Assembly (NCBI RefSeq): GCF_000426725.1 | Contig: NZ_AUFX01000004.1 | Location: forward strand, 663,075 to 727,074 | Reading direction: 5' to 3' | From: Sporocytophaga myxococcoides DSM 11118 | GTDB taxonomy: Bacteria; Bacteroidota; Bacteroidia; Cytophagales; Cytophagaceae | Length of the DNA: 64,000 bases | Part shown: piece by piece, positions 9,393-19,207 of the stretch | Layout: each line of letters starts with the position of its first letter | How positions within the stretch are numbered: position 1 is the first letter of the stretch | Program-made: the position numbers and the translations under genes | The notes under the pieces: generated by a model | What the model was told of the DNA's origin: nothing | What the model saw: only the letters and a program-made list of their open reading frames with translations | The model's database searches: none

Positions 9393-9425
9393 AAAAGCCT
9401 TTGGGTATTACCCAAAGGCTTTTTA
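9391..9425. terminator. Bidirectional rho-independent terminator between comF and the GldJ-like gene
   Basis: The inverted repeat AAAAAGCCTTTGGGT / ACCCAAAGGCTTTTT has a perfect GC-centred stem with A-run and T-run flanks, so it works on either strand. It directly follows the comF stop and lies before the stop of the convergent GldJ-like gene. Confidence 0.92.
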
Positions 9426-9441
9426 GATTTAATTATATCTA

Positions 9442-10632
9442 TTAATAGTTTGTTCCAGCTTGGATCATCGCACAACGGAATCCGATAGTTGCAGTACAAG
9501 AATCTTCTGCAAGGTATCTTCTTGTTCCAGGAGACATCCAGTAAGCAACGTCTTTCCAGCTTCCACCTTTGTAAACTCTTACGTGGTCATCGATAAGAGA
9601 CTGGAATCCAGCTTTATCGTATCCTTTTTCTTCGTCAAGGAAGCCGTTTCTTCTAAGTGGGTTCAGGTCATCAAAATCTTGGAAAGAAAGAGGACGGTAA
9701 ACATCATATACCCACTCGTTTACGTTACCAGCCATGTTGTAAAGACCGAAGTCATTTGGAGGATATTCGTAGATGTAAGTAGTGATCATTGCACCATCAT
9801 TCAATTTACCAGCTATACCGGCATAGTCACCTCTACCTCTTTTAAAGTTGGCAAGGAACATACCCATTTGTTTTCCATATGGATTTCTAAGAGCGTGACC
9901 ATCCCAAGGATAAAGTCTTTTGTGTGTTTGGTTTTCATCCAACCACTGGTTTCCAATAAGTGCCTGAGCAGCATATTCCCACTCAGCCTCAGATGGAAGT
10001 CTGTAGTTCGGAAGAACCACACCAGACTCAAGAGGAATTCTTCCTCCGCCTTCAGGTACTTCAACACCTGCATCTTTAGCTAGCTCGTTGTTTACAACTC
10101 TTGTTCTCCAAGTACAGTAATCAACTGCCTGAATCCAGTTAACTCCTACTAATGGGAAATAACGGAAACCAGGATATCTTAAGTAGTGCTCAACATAAGG
10201 GTCATTGTAAGCAAGCTCACTTGCCCAAACGTTTGTATCAGGAAGAGCAGATTCATAGAATTCCTGAGAAGAGTCTCTCTGGATATAAAATAAATACTCT
10301 AACCAGTGAATGTTTGCAATTTCAGTTTCATCCATGTAAAAAGACGCTACCGTAACAGTTCTTTCTACGTTGTCTCCCGATTTAAGAATATCTTCCTCGA
10401 AAGAACCTAAAACAGTTCTACCGCCTTCGATGTACACAAGGTTTGGCCCTTCAGGCTGACCTTGGAAATCTTTAACTTCAAAACCGTTTTCTTCATTGTA
10501 AGCCAGACCGGTAACCGTGCTTTCTTTGCCCGGGTTGGTGCTGGTAGGATTTCCCTTTGAACAGGCAGAGATGATTACTGCTCCTGCTGCTATGAGGGAT
10601 AGCCCTTTTAAAGTGGTGAAAATTTTATTCAT
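9442..10632 (-). CDS. gldJ: Gliding motility lipoprotein, GldJ-like (formylglycine-generating enzyme fold)
   Basis: A 396-residue lipoprotein. The signal peptide ends in the lipobox ISAC (Cys24). The mature part has the FGE-sulfatase fold: LVYIEGGRTVLGSFEEDI, SFYMDETEIANIHWLEYLF, PLVGVNWIQAVDYCTWRT, YRLPSEAEWEYAAQA, NMAGNVNEWVYDVYRP, VYKGGSWKD and GFRCA. GldJ and GldK share this fold and belong to the gliding/T9SS machinery at the outer membrane. The EIANIHWLEYLFYI and VEHYLRYPGF segments fit GldJ better than GldK, and no gldLMN follows as it normally does for gldK. It lacks the usual FGE catalytic cysteine arrangement, consistent with a structural role. The J versus K assignment is probable, not certain. 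Confidence 0.8.
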   Translation of the reverse strand: MNKIFTTLKGLSLIAAGAVIISACSKGNPTSTNPGKESTVTGLAYNEENGFEVKDFQGQPEGPNLVYIEGGRTVLGSFEEDILKSGDNVERTVTVASFYMDETEIANIHWLEYLFYIQRDSSQEFYESALPDTNVWASELAYNDPYVEHYLRYPGFRYFPLVGVNWIQAVDYCTWRTRVVNNELAKDAGVEVPEGGGRIPLESGVVLPNYRLPSEAEWEYAAQALIGNQWLDENQTHKRLYPWDGHALRNPYGKQMGMFLANFKRGRGDYAGIAGKLNDGAMITTYIYEYPPNDFGLYNMAGNVNEWVYDVYRPLSFQDFDDLNPLRRNGFLDEEKGYDKAGFQSLIDDHVRVYKGGSWKDVAYWMSPGTRRYLAEDSCTATIGFRCAMIQAGTNY

Positions 10633-10907
10633 AACCTGTTTCTTAAATTGTATACACTTCCAGAATAATTTGCTAATTTATGTACTTCCAATATAAAATA
10701 CAATTAATTAGTTGAATTATATAATAAATTTTTTTGTTGAGGGAATTTCTCCTCAAACGAACTTTTTCCAAACTATATTACTAAATTATAATTTTATAGA
10801 CAAATAATTAAATTTTTTGGAAATTTATTCAAGGCTAAGTATATACTTGCCAGGTATCCATAAGGTTTAGGTTTTAAAAAATTTTTCTTAAAAGTTTATT
10901 TAATTGA

Positions 10908-11636
10908 TTAAAAGGCAAGTATTATACCTCCATTTACTCCAATAGAATATAGTCTTTCTTTTTCTGGCACATCTTTGCGTAATGGAGTGAAAAAGTAAGT
11001 AAACTGTGGCATAAGCATAAAGCCAATATTTTCAGATATAAATGCTTGCACTCCTGTACCTATATTTCCCCCCATTAAAAAATTATTCAAATTTGCATCA
11101 TCTCGCGTTAATTCCGATGTTTCAGTTAAAGTGCCTGATGTGTAATAATCAGTTTTTTCCTTTGCTTTTATCAAATAATTGAAAGAAGGGCCAACTCTCA
11201 CAAATAGAGAGATTTTCTCTTTTTTGATATAGCTGTAATTCACGAAAACCGGAAATTCAAATAGCTCCGCTTTAAAAGAACCTTTGGCCTGATCATTTCC
11301 ATTTACAGGAGTGCTTAATGTTGTTAAGGGCGTTTTAAAACCTTTTCTGCTGTATCTGCCTCCAAGACCAAAAGCAAATCTATCATTAAGGTGTTTTTCA
11401 AAATTTAATCCGAGAGAATAACCATAAGTCCCCGTTTCTTTTTTGCGCGTCTCTTTAATGTTTGGTTGATCACTTGTAACACTTAAGATTCTGGAGGTAT
11501 ATTCTGGAGAATAATATATAGTTATTTTCCAGGGATCATGTATATCCTGTGCTATTGCTATGGTATTTCTAAAAGTTAATAAGCAAACTGCAAAGAGAAA
11601 TATACCAGTAAATCTGTTTTTAAGAAGTGCTTTCAT
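10908..11636 (-). CDS. Outer-membrane beta-barrel protein (PorT-like family)
   Basis: A 242-residue protein with an N-terminal signal peptide (hydrophobic LFAVCLLTFRNTIAIA, cleavage before QDIHD). The mature part alternates aromatic and polar residues in strand-like blocks (TGTYGYSLGLNFEKHL, FAFGLGGRYSRKGF, LFEFPVFVNYSYI, ISLFVRVGPSFNYLI, FMLMPQFTYFF) and ends in a short strand (GGIILAF), typical of small eight-stranded OMP_b-brl barrels. Such genes are abundant in Bacteroidota; no specific function can be assigned. It is followed on the minus strand by an AT-rich gap of 275 bp before the GldJ-like gene. Confidence 0.75.
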   Translation of the reverse strand: MKALLKNRFTGIFLFAVCLLTFRNTIAIAQDIHDPWKITIYYSPEYTSRILSVTSDQPNIKETRKKETGTYGYSLGLNFEKHLNDRFAFGLGGRYSRKGFKTPLTTLSTPVNGNDQAKGSFKAELFEFPVFVNYSYIKKEKISLFVRVGPSFNYLIKAKEKTDYYTSGTLTETSELTRDDANLNNFLMGGNIGTGVQAFISENIGFMLMPQFTYFFTPLRKDVPEKERLYSIGVNGGIILAF

Positions 11637-11778
11637 TAAGACTGGGATTATAAAAATTTAACCGTGCAGTAGTTATTTTGTTTTTGCCCAATTATCGTCT
11701 TTTTGATATGCAATCTGCATTTGACAGATGAATTAAATAATTTCCGTTTCAAGTTCGTTCTTTCATAAATTATCCGTT

Positions 11779-12474
11779 ATGAAAGGCATCACTTTAATTT
11801 TATTTTTCCTCGGAGTTTCAAATTTAGCCTTAGGGCAAAATCTAAATGTCAGAGAACAAGATGTTCTTTTCAGAAAGCATCTTGTGAGAGCATTTACTTT
11901 ACAAGATCCAAAGAATGTTGAATTGTTTGGGGAAAATGCAGTTATGTCAGAAATTTTGCTAAACGCTGTTGAAAAAGGCAATCTTTTAGCTTACAAAGAC
12001 AGAATGTGTAAGGAGGAACTATCAAGAGAAGAAATATTATCTAAAGTCATACTATCTGATGAAGACACCATTGGTTTTATTTTTCCGCATTCATTAAAAG
12101 AAATAGAATTAGGCGAAGATATTATCTTTGATAAGCACAGGTCTGAGTTTGTTTTTGATCAAAAATATATTGCTTTGATAATTCCTCAATCAGAAAATTA
12201 CAGGGGTATTACTGAACCACTTGCCTATTTTAGATATTTGGATTGCATTAAAGTCTTTAATCAGGATGAAAGGGCATTTAGCCTCAATTTTTCAGGAGTT
12301 AAAATTCCCTTTAATGATTTGTTTCTGACCCATTCTTACAAATCTTACATAGTAAAAATAGGGAATGGCAATTATTTTGACCAGGTCTATCCGGATCCTC
12401 TAAAAGCCTTCATTGCAGCAAGACACCAGGAAAACTTGCTTAATGATTACCTCTATAAATTTTTCAATCCATGA
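11779..12474 (+). CDS. GldN-like secreted protein
   Basis: A 231-residue protein with a signal peptide (MKGITLILFFLGVSNLALG). The mature part follows the GldN/PorN plan: an early REQDVLFRKHLVRAFTLQDPKN segment, a SEILLNAVEKGNLLAY segment, a LGEDIIFDKHRSEF segment, an EPLAYFRYLDCIKVF segment and a distal PFNDLFLTHSYKSYIVK segment. In the T9SS core, GldN forms a periplasmic/outer-membrane ring with GldK and is encoded in gldKLMN. Here it stands alone and is shorter than typical GldN (about 300 residues), so it may be a paralogue rather than the core subunit. The assignment rests on remembered family patterns, not an alignment. Confidence 0.62.
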   Translation: MKGITLILFFLGVSNLALGQNLNVREQDVLFRKHLVRAFTLQDPKNVELFGENAVMSEILLNAVEKGNLLAYKDRMCKEELSREEILSKVILSDEDTIGFIFPHSLKEIELGEDIIFDKHRSEFVFDQKYIALIIPQSENYRGITEPLAYFRYLDCIKVFNQDERAFSLNFSGVKIPFNDLFLTHSYKSYIVKIGNGNYFDQVYPDPLKAFIAARHQENLLNDYLYKFFNP

Positions 12475-12593
12475 TTAAATATTGAGATAATTAGTAATAA
12501 CAGAATAAATAGGTACAGGCAATAAATGTGTGATCACAAATATTTTTCGGAAAAAAGCCATCGAACGATGAAAAGGTTTCGTAATTTTAGAGC

Positions 12594-13145
12594 ATGGCAA
12601 ATACTGCTAAAGAAAAAATTCAACAAGATCACATCCCCGAAGAAGCTCTTGTTGGCCTGTTGAAAGGCAAAGACCAGAATGCATTGGAATACCTTTATGA
12701 CCATTACTCTCCTGCCGTATTTGGAATTGTGTTACGTATAGCAAATTCCGAAAAAGCTGCCGAAAAGATATTTAAAGAAGTATTTTGTGAAATATTAAAA
12801 AGGATATCAGAATTCAATCATAAAACAGAGAAGTTTTTTGATTGGCTTTTGAGAATTGCAAGAAGTACAGCTTTAGAATTGGTTAGCAAAAGAGGGTTTA
12901 AGCAAAATAATTTATCAGATATAGTGCAGATGAAGACACAAGAGGGAATTCTTGGAAATACGGAACCTGCAGTATCAAGGGATTTTCTCAACAATCTTAA
13001 TCCTGAACAAAAGCATTATCTGGACTTGATTTATTTCCAGGGTTTGACTATTAATCAGATTGCTGAAAAGTTTAATCAACCGGCAAATGCAGTAAGAAAT
13101 AAAGCTAAGGCGGCTTTGCACATGTTAAAAGCATTACACTCCTGA
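12594..13145 (+). CDS. ECF-type RNA polymerase sigma factor
   Basis: A 183-residue sigma-70 family protein with region 2 (NALEYLYDHYSPAVFGIVLRI through EVFCEILKRISEF) and region 4 with its helix-turn-helix (QGLTINQIAEKFNQPANAV). It directs RNA polymerase to a specific regulon. The next gene, starting one base after its stop, encodes an RskA-type anti-sigma factor, which is almost certainly its regulator. The regulon cannot be told from this window. Confidence 0.88.
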   Translation: MANTAKEKIQQDHIPEEALVGLLKGKDQNALEYLYDHYSPAVFGIVLRIANSEKAAEKIFKEVFCEILKRISEFNHKTEKFFDWLLRIARSTALELVSKRGFKQNNLSDIVQMKTQEGILGNTEPAVSRDFLNNLNPEQKHYLDLIYFQGLTINQIAEKFNQPANAVRNKAKAALHMLKALHS

Positions 13146-13146
13146 T

Positions 13147-14007
13147 ATGACTTCACAAGAATTAATTAATTCCGGAAAACTGGAGCTTTATGTTCTGGGA
13201 GAGTTATCAGAATCTGAGTCTCACGAAATTGAAATAGCGAGCGCAGGAAATCCGGATGTAAATGAGGAAATAAGAACACTTCAAAATGCATTAAGGAAAT
13301 ATGTAATGTGTTTTGAAAAGACTCCACCTTTGGGTTACAAGAGACAGGTGCTTGAGGATCTGGCAAAGCAGAATGAATTGCGTGAGTCTGATGAAACCTC
13401 AAAAAAAACAATCAATGAAAAGGTAGAGAAGTTTGAAATGTCAGAGGAGAAAAGCAAAGCTTCCAATATTTTACTTCCGATATTTATTGTTACGTCCGTC
13501 ATTTCACTTGTAGCCGCTGCATTTTTTGCTTATCATATGAAAAATGCAAATATTGACCTGGTGAATTTGAATTCCGATAATTCTCTGGTTAAAGAGTCCT
13601 CATTAAAAGAGAAAGAAAATCTTTTGAATGAGATGGTAATAGTTAAAAGTGAATTACAATCTGCACTTTTAAGTGTTGAGGTTCTCAAAGATTCTAATTT
13701 TACGAAAATTGAAATGTCTAGTCCGGATGGTGCCGTTAAAGTCCCTTTATATTGGAACAAACTAAATGGAGAGCTTTTTGTGGACGGGGCAAATATACCA
13801 GTATTGTCTGAAGATAAAACCTATCAACTTTGGGCAATATATGAAGGTGTTCCTGGGAATTCAGGATTTGTAGTTGGTCAGGTAAAATCCTTACAGAAAA
13901 TGACAGGCGTATCTAAAGCAGAGGCATTTTCTTTGACTGTCGAATCGAAGGGAAACAACACAGATCCTTCGTTTGAAAATATTTATGCTACGATTACTTT
14001 GGAATAA
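13147..14007 (+). CDS. Anti-sigma factor, RskA type, with transmembrane segment
   Basis: A 286-residue single-pass membrane protein. The N-terminal part (about 1-80) resembles an anti-sigma binding region (SGKLELYVLGELSESES), followed by a charged linker, one transmembrane helix (about residues 101-125), a coiled segment, and a C-terminal beta domain of the anti-sigma-K (RskA) family (PVLSEDKTYQLWAIYEGVPGNSGFVVGQV). By analogy with characterised pairs, it would hold the adjacent ECF sigma factor at the membrane until released by a signal. The sigma gene lies one base upstream. Confidence 0.85.
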   Translation: MTSQELINSGKLELYVLGELSESESHEIEIASAGNPDVNEEIRTLQNALRKYVMCFEKTPPLGYKRQVLEDLAKQNELRESDETSKKTINEKVEKFEMSEEKSKASNILLPIFIVTSVISLVAAAFFAYHMKNANIDLVNLNSDNSLVKESSLKEKENLLNEMVIVKSELQSALLSVEVLKDSNFTKIEMSSPDGAVKVPLYWNKLNGELFVDGANIPVLSEDKTYQLWAIYEGVPGNSGFVVGQVKSLQKMTGVSKAEAFSLTVESKGNNTDPSFENIYATITLE

Positions 14008-14029
14008 AACAGTGAAGTATGTCTTTATT

Positions 14030-14067
14030 AAAGCCGGACAATGAACTCATTGTCCGGCTTTATTTTT
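14030..14067. terminator. Strong bidirectional terminator after the anti-sigma gene
   Basis: A 15-base inverted repeat (AAAGCCGGACAATGA / TCATTGTCCGGCTTT) with a minimal loop is followed by TATTTTTT. It separates the plus-strand sigma/anti-sigma pair from the convergent minus-strand gene ending at 14080. Confidence 0.92.
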
Positions 14068-14079
14068 TACTAAAAGTTA

Positions 14080-14382
14080 TTAATATGGATAGTAAATTAA
14101 ATTCCTGTACTCTGGGTGTTCTACAAGAAAATCCTGGACACAAGAGCAGGAGGCCTTGATCCGTGCATTTTTCATTTTAGCAAAATTGAGTGCATATTCA
14201 ACAATAGTTGACCGTAGCTCTTTTGCCTGTTTCAAGGTCTGAGGAATAAAAGCACTAATAAAATCCCAGACAAGATCATTCCATTTTATGTATTTCAAAG
14301 TACATTCAACCCCTTCAATTGTAGTGAAGAATTTTCTTTCTTCTTCGTTATGTCTGATCATTACTTTTGTCGTTCTCTCCAT
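14080..14382 (-). CDS. Small GNAT-like protein (YjdJ/Acetyltransf_CG type), probably degenerate
   Basis: A 100-residue protein. The C-terminal pattern ELRSTIVEYALNFAKMKNARIKASCSCVQDFLVEHPEYRNL resembles the short YjdJ-type N-acetyltransferases, which carry a VxxxCSFVxxYxxxHPEY end. The expected acetyl-CoA loop (R-G-x-G) is replaced by PQTLKQAKELR, so catalysis is doubtful. It may bind a ligand or be a diverged relative. It is transcribed with the same polarity as the DUF434-like gene and uvrA, 53 bp downstream of the former. Confidence 0.6.
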   Translation of the reverse strand: MERTTKVMIRHNEEERKFFTTIEGVECTLKYIKWNDLVWDFISAFIPQTLKQAKELRSTIVEYALNFAKMKNARIKASCSCVQDFLVEHPEYRNLIYYPY

Positions 14383-14435
14383 TGCTTTTTACTCTCCACT
14401 AAATCAACCCGGAAAGTTAAAGGATTGTTAAGAAG

Positions 14436-15158
14436 CTATATTTCAGAAGTTTTTAAATTTAAAAGTTTTAGGTCAAATGCATTTGATAATGAGTAGATAA
14501 GGTCGGAGTTTAGGTTATACCAGGCTGTCATTTTATCAAGCAATGGGCCATCGGTCGTTACAATAATCCCCTTCGAAAGAATTAGCTGTTTGTCTGCGTC
14601 GGGAACTAGTTCCACAGTTGTATCAGGGGAAATTTCTTTGAGAAGGGTTTTAACCCTCCCGCTGTTGGAAACCGGAGCATCAAAATACCAAGTCACCGAT
14701 CTGGGTTTCAAGGCCCATAAGAAAGAACAAATCTGAGACAATGCCTCGGGCGTTTCCATAACTTTTTTATAAGAACCATGAATAGATGCCAGATCTCTTA
14801 TACATCCGTCCATCCCTAAGAATAGGCAGGCTCCGGAATAAAATGACTCAATGGTTATTAAAGTATTAAACCCGTCAACAAATACATCTGAGTTTTCGAG
14901 TAATGCTGCATCTTTTTGAATGGACAACCTATGTTTCAGAGATTCATGTGTACAGCAGCTTCGCCGAATTGCCATTTGCTGACGGAGATTAAGACGATAC
15001 CTGTCTCCGACTAGTTTAAGTGAAGAGGCTTCATTATAATTTTTTGAAAGCAACCACGAAAGATCTCTCACTGCTTTCCTTAAATCGGGCAATTTTGTTT
15101 CGTTAAAATTGCTTTCATCATCGGGATGAGCTCCTCTATGCTTTCTTTTGTCTGGCAT
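14436..15158 (-). CDS. DUF434-like protein, possible PIN-like fold
   Basis: A 240-residue soluble protein. The N-terminus (LRKAVRDLSWLLSKNYNEASSLKLVGDRYRL) matches my recollection of the DUF434 family, and the second half has the pattern of a PIN-like nuclease fold: FVDGFNTLITIES (acidic first strand), WYFDAPVSNSGRVK and IIVTTDGPLLDKM. No activity is established here. Its start overlaps the uvrA stop by one base (TAATG), so it is co-translated with uvrA, which hints at a nucleic-acid role, but this is inference. Confidence 0.65.
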   Translation of the reverse strand: MPDKRKHRGAHPDDESNFNETKLPDLRKAVRDLSWLLSKNYNEASSLKLVGDRYRLNLRQQMAIRRSCCTHESLKHRLSIQKDAALLENSDVFVDGFNTLITIESFYSGACLFLGMDGCIRDLASIHGSYKKVMETPEALSQICSFLWALKPRSVTWYFDAPVSNSGRVKTLLKEISPDTTVELVPDADKQLILSKGIIVTTDGPLLDKMTAWYNLNSDLIYSLSNAFDLKLLNLKTSEI

Positions 15159-17980
15159 TAGAGCTTATCTTTCAGGAATGAAGCAGTATAATTATTTTTC
15201 AGCTTAACCAGATCTTCAGGCACTCCTTCAAAGGTGACATTTCCTCCTCCGTCTCCCCCTTCAGGTCCCATGTCAATAATCCAGTCCGCGCATTTGATCA
15301 TGTCCATATTATGTTCTATGACGATAACTGAATTTCCTTGCTCAACAAGGGCGTTAAGCGCAGTCAATAATTTTTTGATGTCATGGAAATGAAGTCCGGT
15401 TGTGGGCTCGTCAAAGATAAAGAGGATATGGTCTTTAGCCTCTGAATTTCCCTTACCTAGAAAACTAGCCAGTTTAACTCTTTGTGCTTCTCCTCCACTT
15501 AGGGAGTTGGATGACTGACCAAGTTTAATATAGCCAAGCCCAACATCAGCGAGGGGCTTAAGTTTCTCAAGAATTTTAGGCTTGTCTCCAAAGAAAGTAA
15601 GACTTTCGTCTATCGTCATATCCAGTACTTCAGTGATGTTTTTATCCTTATAAATAACATCCAGAATTTCCTGTTTGAATCTTTTGCCATTACAACCTTC
15701 ACATTTGAGGTGAATGTCTGCCATGAACTGCATCTCAACTGTGACTACTCCTTCTCCCTGACAAATCTCACATCTTCCCCCTTCAATGTTAAAGGAGAAA
15801 TTTCCAGGCTTATAGGCACGCGCTTTTGCTAAAGGTTGTTCGCTATAAAGATTTCTAATGGCATCGTAAGCTTTTACATAGGTCACAGGATTTGAACGGG
15901 AGCTTTTGCCAATCGGGTTTTGATCAACAAATTCTACCTGAGAAACTTTGCCAAGTAATCCTCCAACCCCATCGTAGCGACCGGTAAATTCTCCCATGTT
16001 TCCATGAAGTTTTTTAAGCGCAGGATAAAGGATTTTTTTAACAAGAGTGGATTTTCCGGATCCGCTCACACCGGTAATCATACAAAGTGTGTTCAGAGGA
16101 AATTTAACTGTAAGATTATTCAAGTTATTTTCCCTTGCTCCTTTTATCTCTACAAAATCATGCCATGAGCGTCTTCTTTTAGGAACTGAAATGCCCTCTG
16201 CTCCATGTAAATATCGAGATGTATGGGAGACATTTTCATCCTTCATTTCTTCAATGCTACCCTGAAAGATGAGTTGTCCTCCATGAGCACCTGCGTCAGG
16301 ACCTATGTCAATAATTTGATCTGCGGCCCTCATCACTTCCTCCTCATGCTCTACTACAATGACCGTATTTCCAATATTTCTTAAATCTTCAAGAACAGAA
16401 ACCAATTTCCTGGTGTCTCTCGGATGTAATCCTATGCTTGGCTCATCGAGAATATACATAGATCCCACAAGCGCACTACCAAGAGATGTAGCAAGTCTTA
16501 TTCTCTGATACTCTCCTCCTGAAAGTGTCGAAGAGACTCGGTTTAATGTAAGATAGCCAAGCCCAACTCTATCCAGGTAGTTTAACCTGCTGGAGATTTC
16601 TTTTAAGATTCTGCCACCTACCTGCTTATCGTGACTGCTGAGTTTTATTTGACTAAAAAACTCAATGCCTTTGCTTATTGGCATCAGCACCAGATCTACA
16701 ATCGACTTTCCATCTATTTTAACATAGGATGCATCTTTTCTTAATCGTGTTCCTCTGCAATCCGGACAAGTAGTTCTTCCTCTGTATCTGGACAGCATTA
16801 CTCTATATTGAATTTTATGAGTTTTGCTTTCGAGATAATTGAAAAAGTCATTTAACCCATCAAAATATTTATTGCCTTCCCATAGTAATGCTTTTTCTTT
16901 TTCATCCAGATCCGAATAAGATCTGTGAATCGGGAAGTCGAATTTTATTCCATTTTTTAAAAGTGGTTCAGCCCATTTGTGCATTTTTTCGCTTCTCCAT
17001 GGAGCGATTACACCTTCATACACTGATAATGATTTATCAGGAAATACGAGATCCTCATCAATACCAAGGACATGGCCAAATCCTTCGCAACGTTTGCAGG
17101 CACCGAAAGGATTGTTAAAGCTGAAAAGGTTGACGGATGGTTCTTCAAATGTAATTCCGTCAAGTTCGAATTTGTCGGAAAATGTCTCTCTCTTTTTTCC
17201 CGGGACTTCTATAATGCAGTACCCTTCCCCTTCTATAAATCCGGTTTGTATAGAATCAGCAAGTCTGAAGTTAAGGTCTTCGTCATTTTTATTTACCATT
17301 GCCCGATCTATCAATAGGTAAAAATCTTTTACCTTTTTAATAGAGCCGGCATTTTCCATTAATTCTTCAATTGCAAGGACTTCTTCATCTATCAGAATTC
17401 TGGAAAATCCCTTTTGCAAAAGCAGATTGAGAACATCTTCTTTTTTCTTTTTATCAGGAAACTTTTGCGGGGCCAGAATCTGTATTTTTTCTCCTTCTGG
17501 TAAGTTGTTGATATAGTTTAAAACGTCTTCTACAGAATGTTTTTTAACCTCATTTCCTGAGACAGGAGAAAAAGTTTTTCCGACCCTGGCAAAAAGAAGT
17601 TTTAAATAATCATAAATCTCCGTTGTTGTTCCTACTGTGGAGCGAGGATTTTTGCTGTTAATTTTCTGCTCAATGGCAATAGCAGGAGAAATCCCCTTGA
17701 TATAATCTACTTCAGGTTTTTCCATCCTTACCAAAAATTGACGGGCATAAGCGTTTAAGCTTTCCACATACATTCTTTGTCCTTCCGCAAATAATGTATC
17801 AAATGCAAGAGAAGATTTCCCGGATCCGGATAATCCTGTTATCACTACCAGTTTATTTCTGGGAATCGCGACAGAAAGATTTTTCAGATTATTAACTCTG
17901 GCATTTTTAATAATGATGTATTTTTTGGGATCAAGCTGATCTAAAACATCTGATTTTTCCGCCGTAACTATTTTTCCCAT
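15158..17980 (-). CDS. uvrA: Excinuclease ABC subunit A
   Basis: UvrA is the DNA-damage-sensing ATPase of nucleotide excision repair. At 940 residues it is full length. Two Walker A motifs are seen ([16 protein letters not shown] near residue 50 and [15 protein letters not shown] near residue 640), two ABC signatures ([15 protein letters not shown] and [15 protein letters not shown]), and zinc-finger cysteine pairs (CKRCEGFG with [17 protein letters not shown] with CEGCNGKRF). The downstream DUF434-like gene overlaps by one base. Upstream it is divergent from an ECF sigma gene across a 200-bp intergenic region. Confidence 0.98.
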   Translation of the reverse strand: MGKIVTAEKSDVLDQLDPKKYIIIKNARVNNLKNLSVAIPRNKLVVITGLSGSGKSSLAFDTLFAEGQRMYVESLNAYARQFLVRMEKPEVDYIKGISPAIAIEQKINSKNPRSTVGTTTEIYDYLKLLFARVGKTFSPVSGNEVKKHSVEDVLNYINNLPEGEKIQILAPQKFPDKKKKEDVLNLLLQKGFSRILIDEEVLAIEELMENAGSIKKVKDFYLLIDRAMVNKNDEDLNFRLADSIQTGFIEGEGYCIIEVPGKKRETFSDKFELDGITFEEPSVNLFSFNNPFGACKRCEGFGHVLGIDEDLVFPDKSLSVYEGVIAPWRSEKMHKWAEPLLKNGIKFDFPIHRSYSDLDEKEKALLWEGNKYFDGLNDFFNYLESKTHKIQYRVMLSRYRGRTTCPDCRGTRLRKDASYVKIDGKSIVDLVLMPISKGIEFFSQIKLSSHDKQVGGRILKEISSRLNYLDRVGLGYLTLNRVSSTLSGGEYQRIRLATSLGSALVGSMYILDEPSIGLHPRDTRKLVSVLEDLRNIGNTVIVVEHEEEVMRAADQIIDIGPDAGAHGGQLIFQGSIEEMKDENVSHTSRYLHGAEGISVPKRRRSWHDFVEIKGARENNLNNLTVKFPLNTLCMITGVSGSGKSTLVKKILYPALKKLHGNMGEFTGRYDGVGGLLGKVSQVEFVDQNPIGKSSRSNPVTYVKAYDAIRNLYSEQPLAKARAYKPGNFSFNIEGGRCEICQGEGVVTVEMQFMADIHLKCEGCNGKRFKQEILDVIYKDKNITEVLDMTIDESLTFFGDKPKILEKLKPLADVGLGYIKLGQSSNSLSGGEAQRVKLASFLGKGNSEAKDHILFIFDEPTTGLHFHDIKKLLTALNALVEQGNSVIVIEHNMDMIKCADWIIDMGPEGGDGGGNVTFEGVPEDLVKLKNNYTASFLKDKL

Positions 17981-18183
17981 AAATTATATTGACAACTGTT
18001 TATTTCGTAACAATTTTTCTTAAAATAAGTATATATTTCCGTTGTGTTTTTGGAATATCCAAAAATAATAATTAACTTTAAAATACATTAGTTCAATTAT
18101 TTTATTCAGTTGAACAATTGTTTCACCCTAAACCCCTACAATATCGAGATAGACTACTACGTTAACTAAACGTGGAATTGAAA

Positions 18184-18786
18184 ATGAAAAACGCTGCTAT
18201 TATTAGTGATGCTAAATTGGTATCGCTTTACATCAGTGGTGACGAAAACTCTTTTGCTCAACTGCTTAAAAGGCATAAAACAAAAGTTTACACTACCATC
18301 TATCTCATTGTTAAAGATCAGTACATAGCCGAAGACCTGCTTCAGGAGACTTTTATCAAGGCTATTAAAAAACTTAAATCCGGAGATTATAACGAGGAAG
18401 GAAAGTTTCTACCCTGGATTGTGAGAATTGCTCATAACCTGGCGATAGACTATTTCCGTAGAGAAAAACGTTATCCTACTATAATAATGGAGGATGGGTC
18501 GAATATTTTCAATTCACTCGATTTTTCAGAAGATTCAACGGAATCGTTGCAAATAAAAGACGAAACCCATGCAATTCTGAGGAAATTGATTCAAACTCTC
18601 CCAGAACCTCAAAGAGAGGTTCTGTTAATGAGACATTATGGCGAAATGAGTTTTCAGGAAATCGCTGATGCAACCGGAGTTAGCATCAATACGGCCTTGG
18701 GAAGGATGCGCTACGCTCTCATTAATTTGAGGAAAAAGCTCGAAAAACAAAATGTAGCCTATGATAAAAATTTTTACCCAGAATGA
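18184..18786 (+). CDS. ECF-type RNA polymerase sigma factor
   Basis: A sigma-70 family protein of about 200 residues with region 2 (SFAQLLKRHKTKVYTTIYLIVKDQYIAEDLLQETFIKAI, PWIVRIAHNLAIDYFRREKR) and region 4 (PEPQREVLLMRHYGEMSFQEIADATGVSINTALGRM). A GTG codon four codons upstream (18172) could also start the frame; the ATG at 18184 (MKNAAII) is chosen as the more usual start. It overlaps the next small gene by 26 bases. Closely similar sigma factors are widespread in Bacteroidota. The regulon is unknown. Confidence 0.88.
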   Translation: MKNAAIISDAKLVSLYISGDENSFAQLLKRHKTKVYTTIYLIVKDQYIAEDLLQETFIKAIKKLKSGDYNEEGKFLPWIVRIAHNLAIDYFRREKRYPTIIMEDGSNIFNSLDFSEDSTESLQIKDETHAILRKLIQTLPEPQREVLLMRHYGEMSFQEIADATGVSINTALGRMRYALINLRKKLEKQNVAYDKNFYPE

Positions 18787-18988
18787 TGTAATCCGTTTAG
18801 TTTACAATGAAGTAAATGATGAAGAAAGGGACGAAATTTTGCATGCCCTCATTAAGGATAACGACCTGGCGCTCTTTTATGCTGAGCTGCTTGAACTGGA
18901 AAGTTCTATGCTAAGTCTTAAAGCTGAGCCTTCTCAAAAGTCTATCGATGAAATCATCAACTTTTCAAAAACTTACGTTCATCGCTAA
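18761..18988 (+). CDS. Small protein overlapping the sigma factor gene, 75 aa
   Basis: A 75-residue acidic, helical protein without a transmembrane segment. It begins inside the last codons of the ECF sigma gene (26-base overlap), which implies translational coupling, and ends just before a strong terminator. The position is that of an anti-sigma factor, but it lacks a membrane helix and a zinc-binding motif, so it would have to be a cytosolic modulator. No named family is recognised. Confidence 0.7.
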   Translation: MIKIFTQNDVIRLVYNEVNDEERDEILHALIKDNDLALFYAELLELESSMLSLKAEPSQKSIDEIINFSKTYVHR

Positions 18989-18993
18989 AAACT

Positions 18994-19025
18994 AAAAAGG
19001 GTCTTGGTTTAGGACCCTTTTTTCT
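18994..19025 (+). terminator. Rho-independent terminator after the sigma factor operon
   Basis: The perfect 10-bp stem AAAAAGGGTC / GACCCTTTTT has a 9-base loop and runs into a T-tract. It closes the sigma/75-aa gene pair. Confidence 0.92.
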
Positions 19026-19207
19026 TTTAAAAAGCTTTTTCATAATCTGAAAATCCTCTATTTTTCTAAAATTGAACCGAGATTAAGAATAAAAAATACC
19101 ATTGTTAACCAACCTGTTAGGTGTTTCAATCCAGTTATTGATTATAATGATCAAAAGGATTTTTCAATGGTAATGCTTAATTTGGGTTGAACATTCCAGA
19201 TGCTCTG

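Noticed and set aside
9460..10083. 207-codon plus-strand frame opposite the GldJ-like gene
   Set aside because: The minus-strand frame has all FGE/GldJ motifs; the plus-strand translation looks random.
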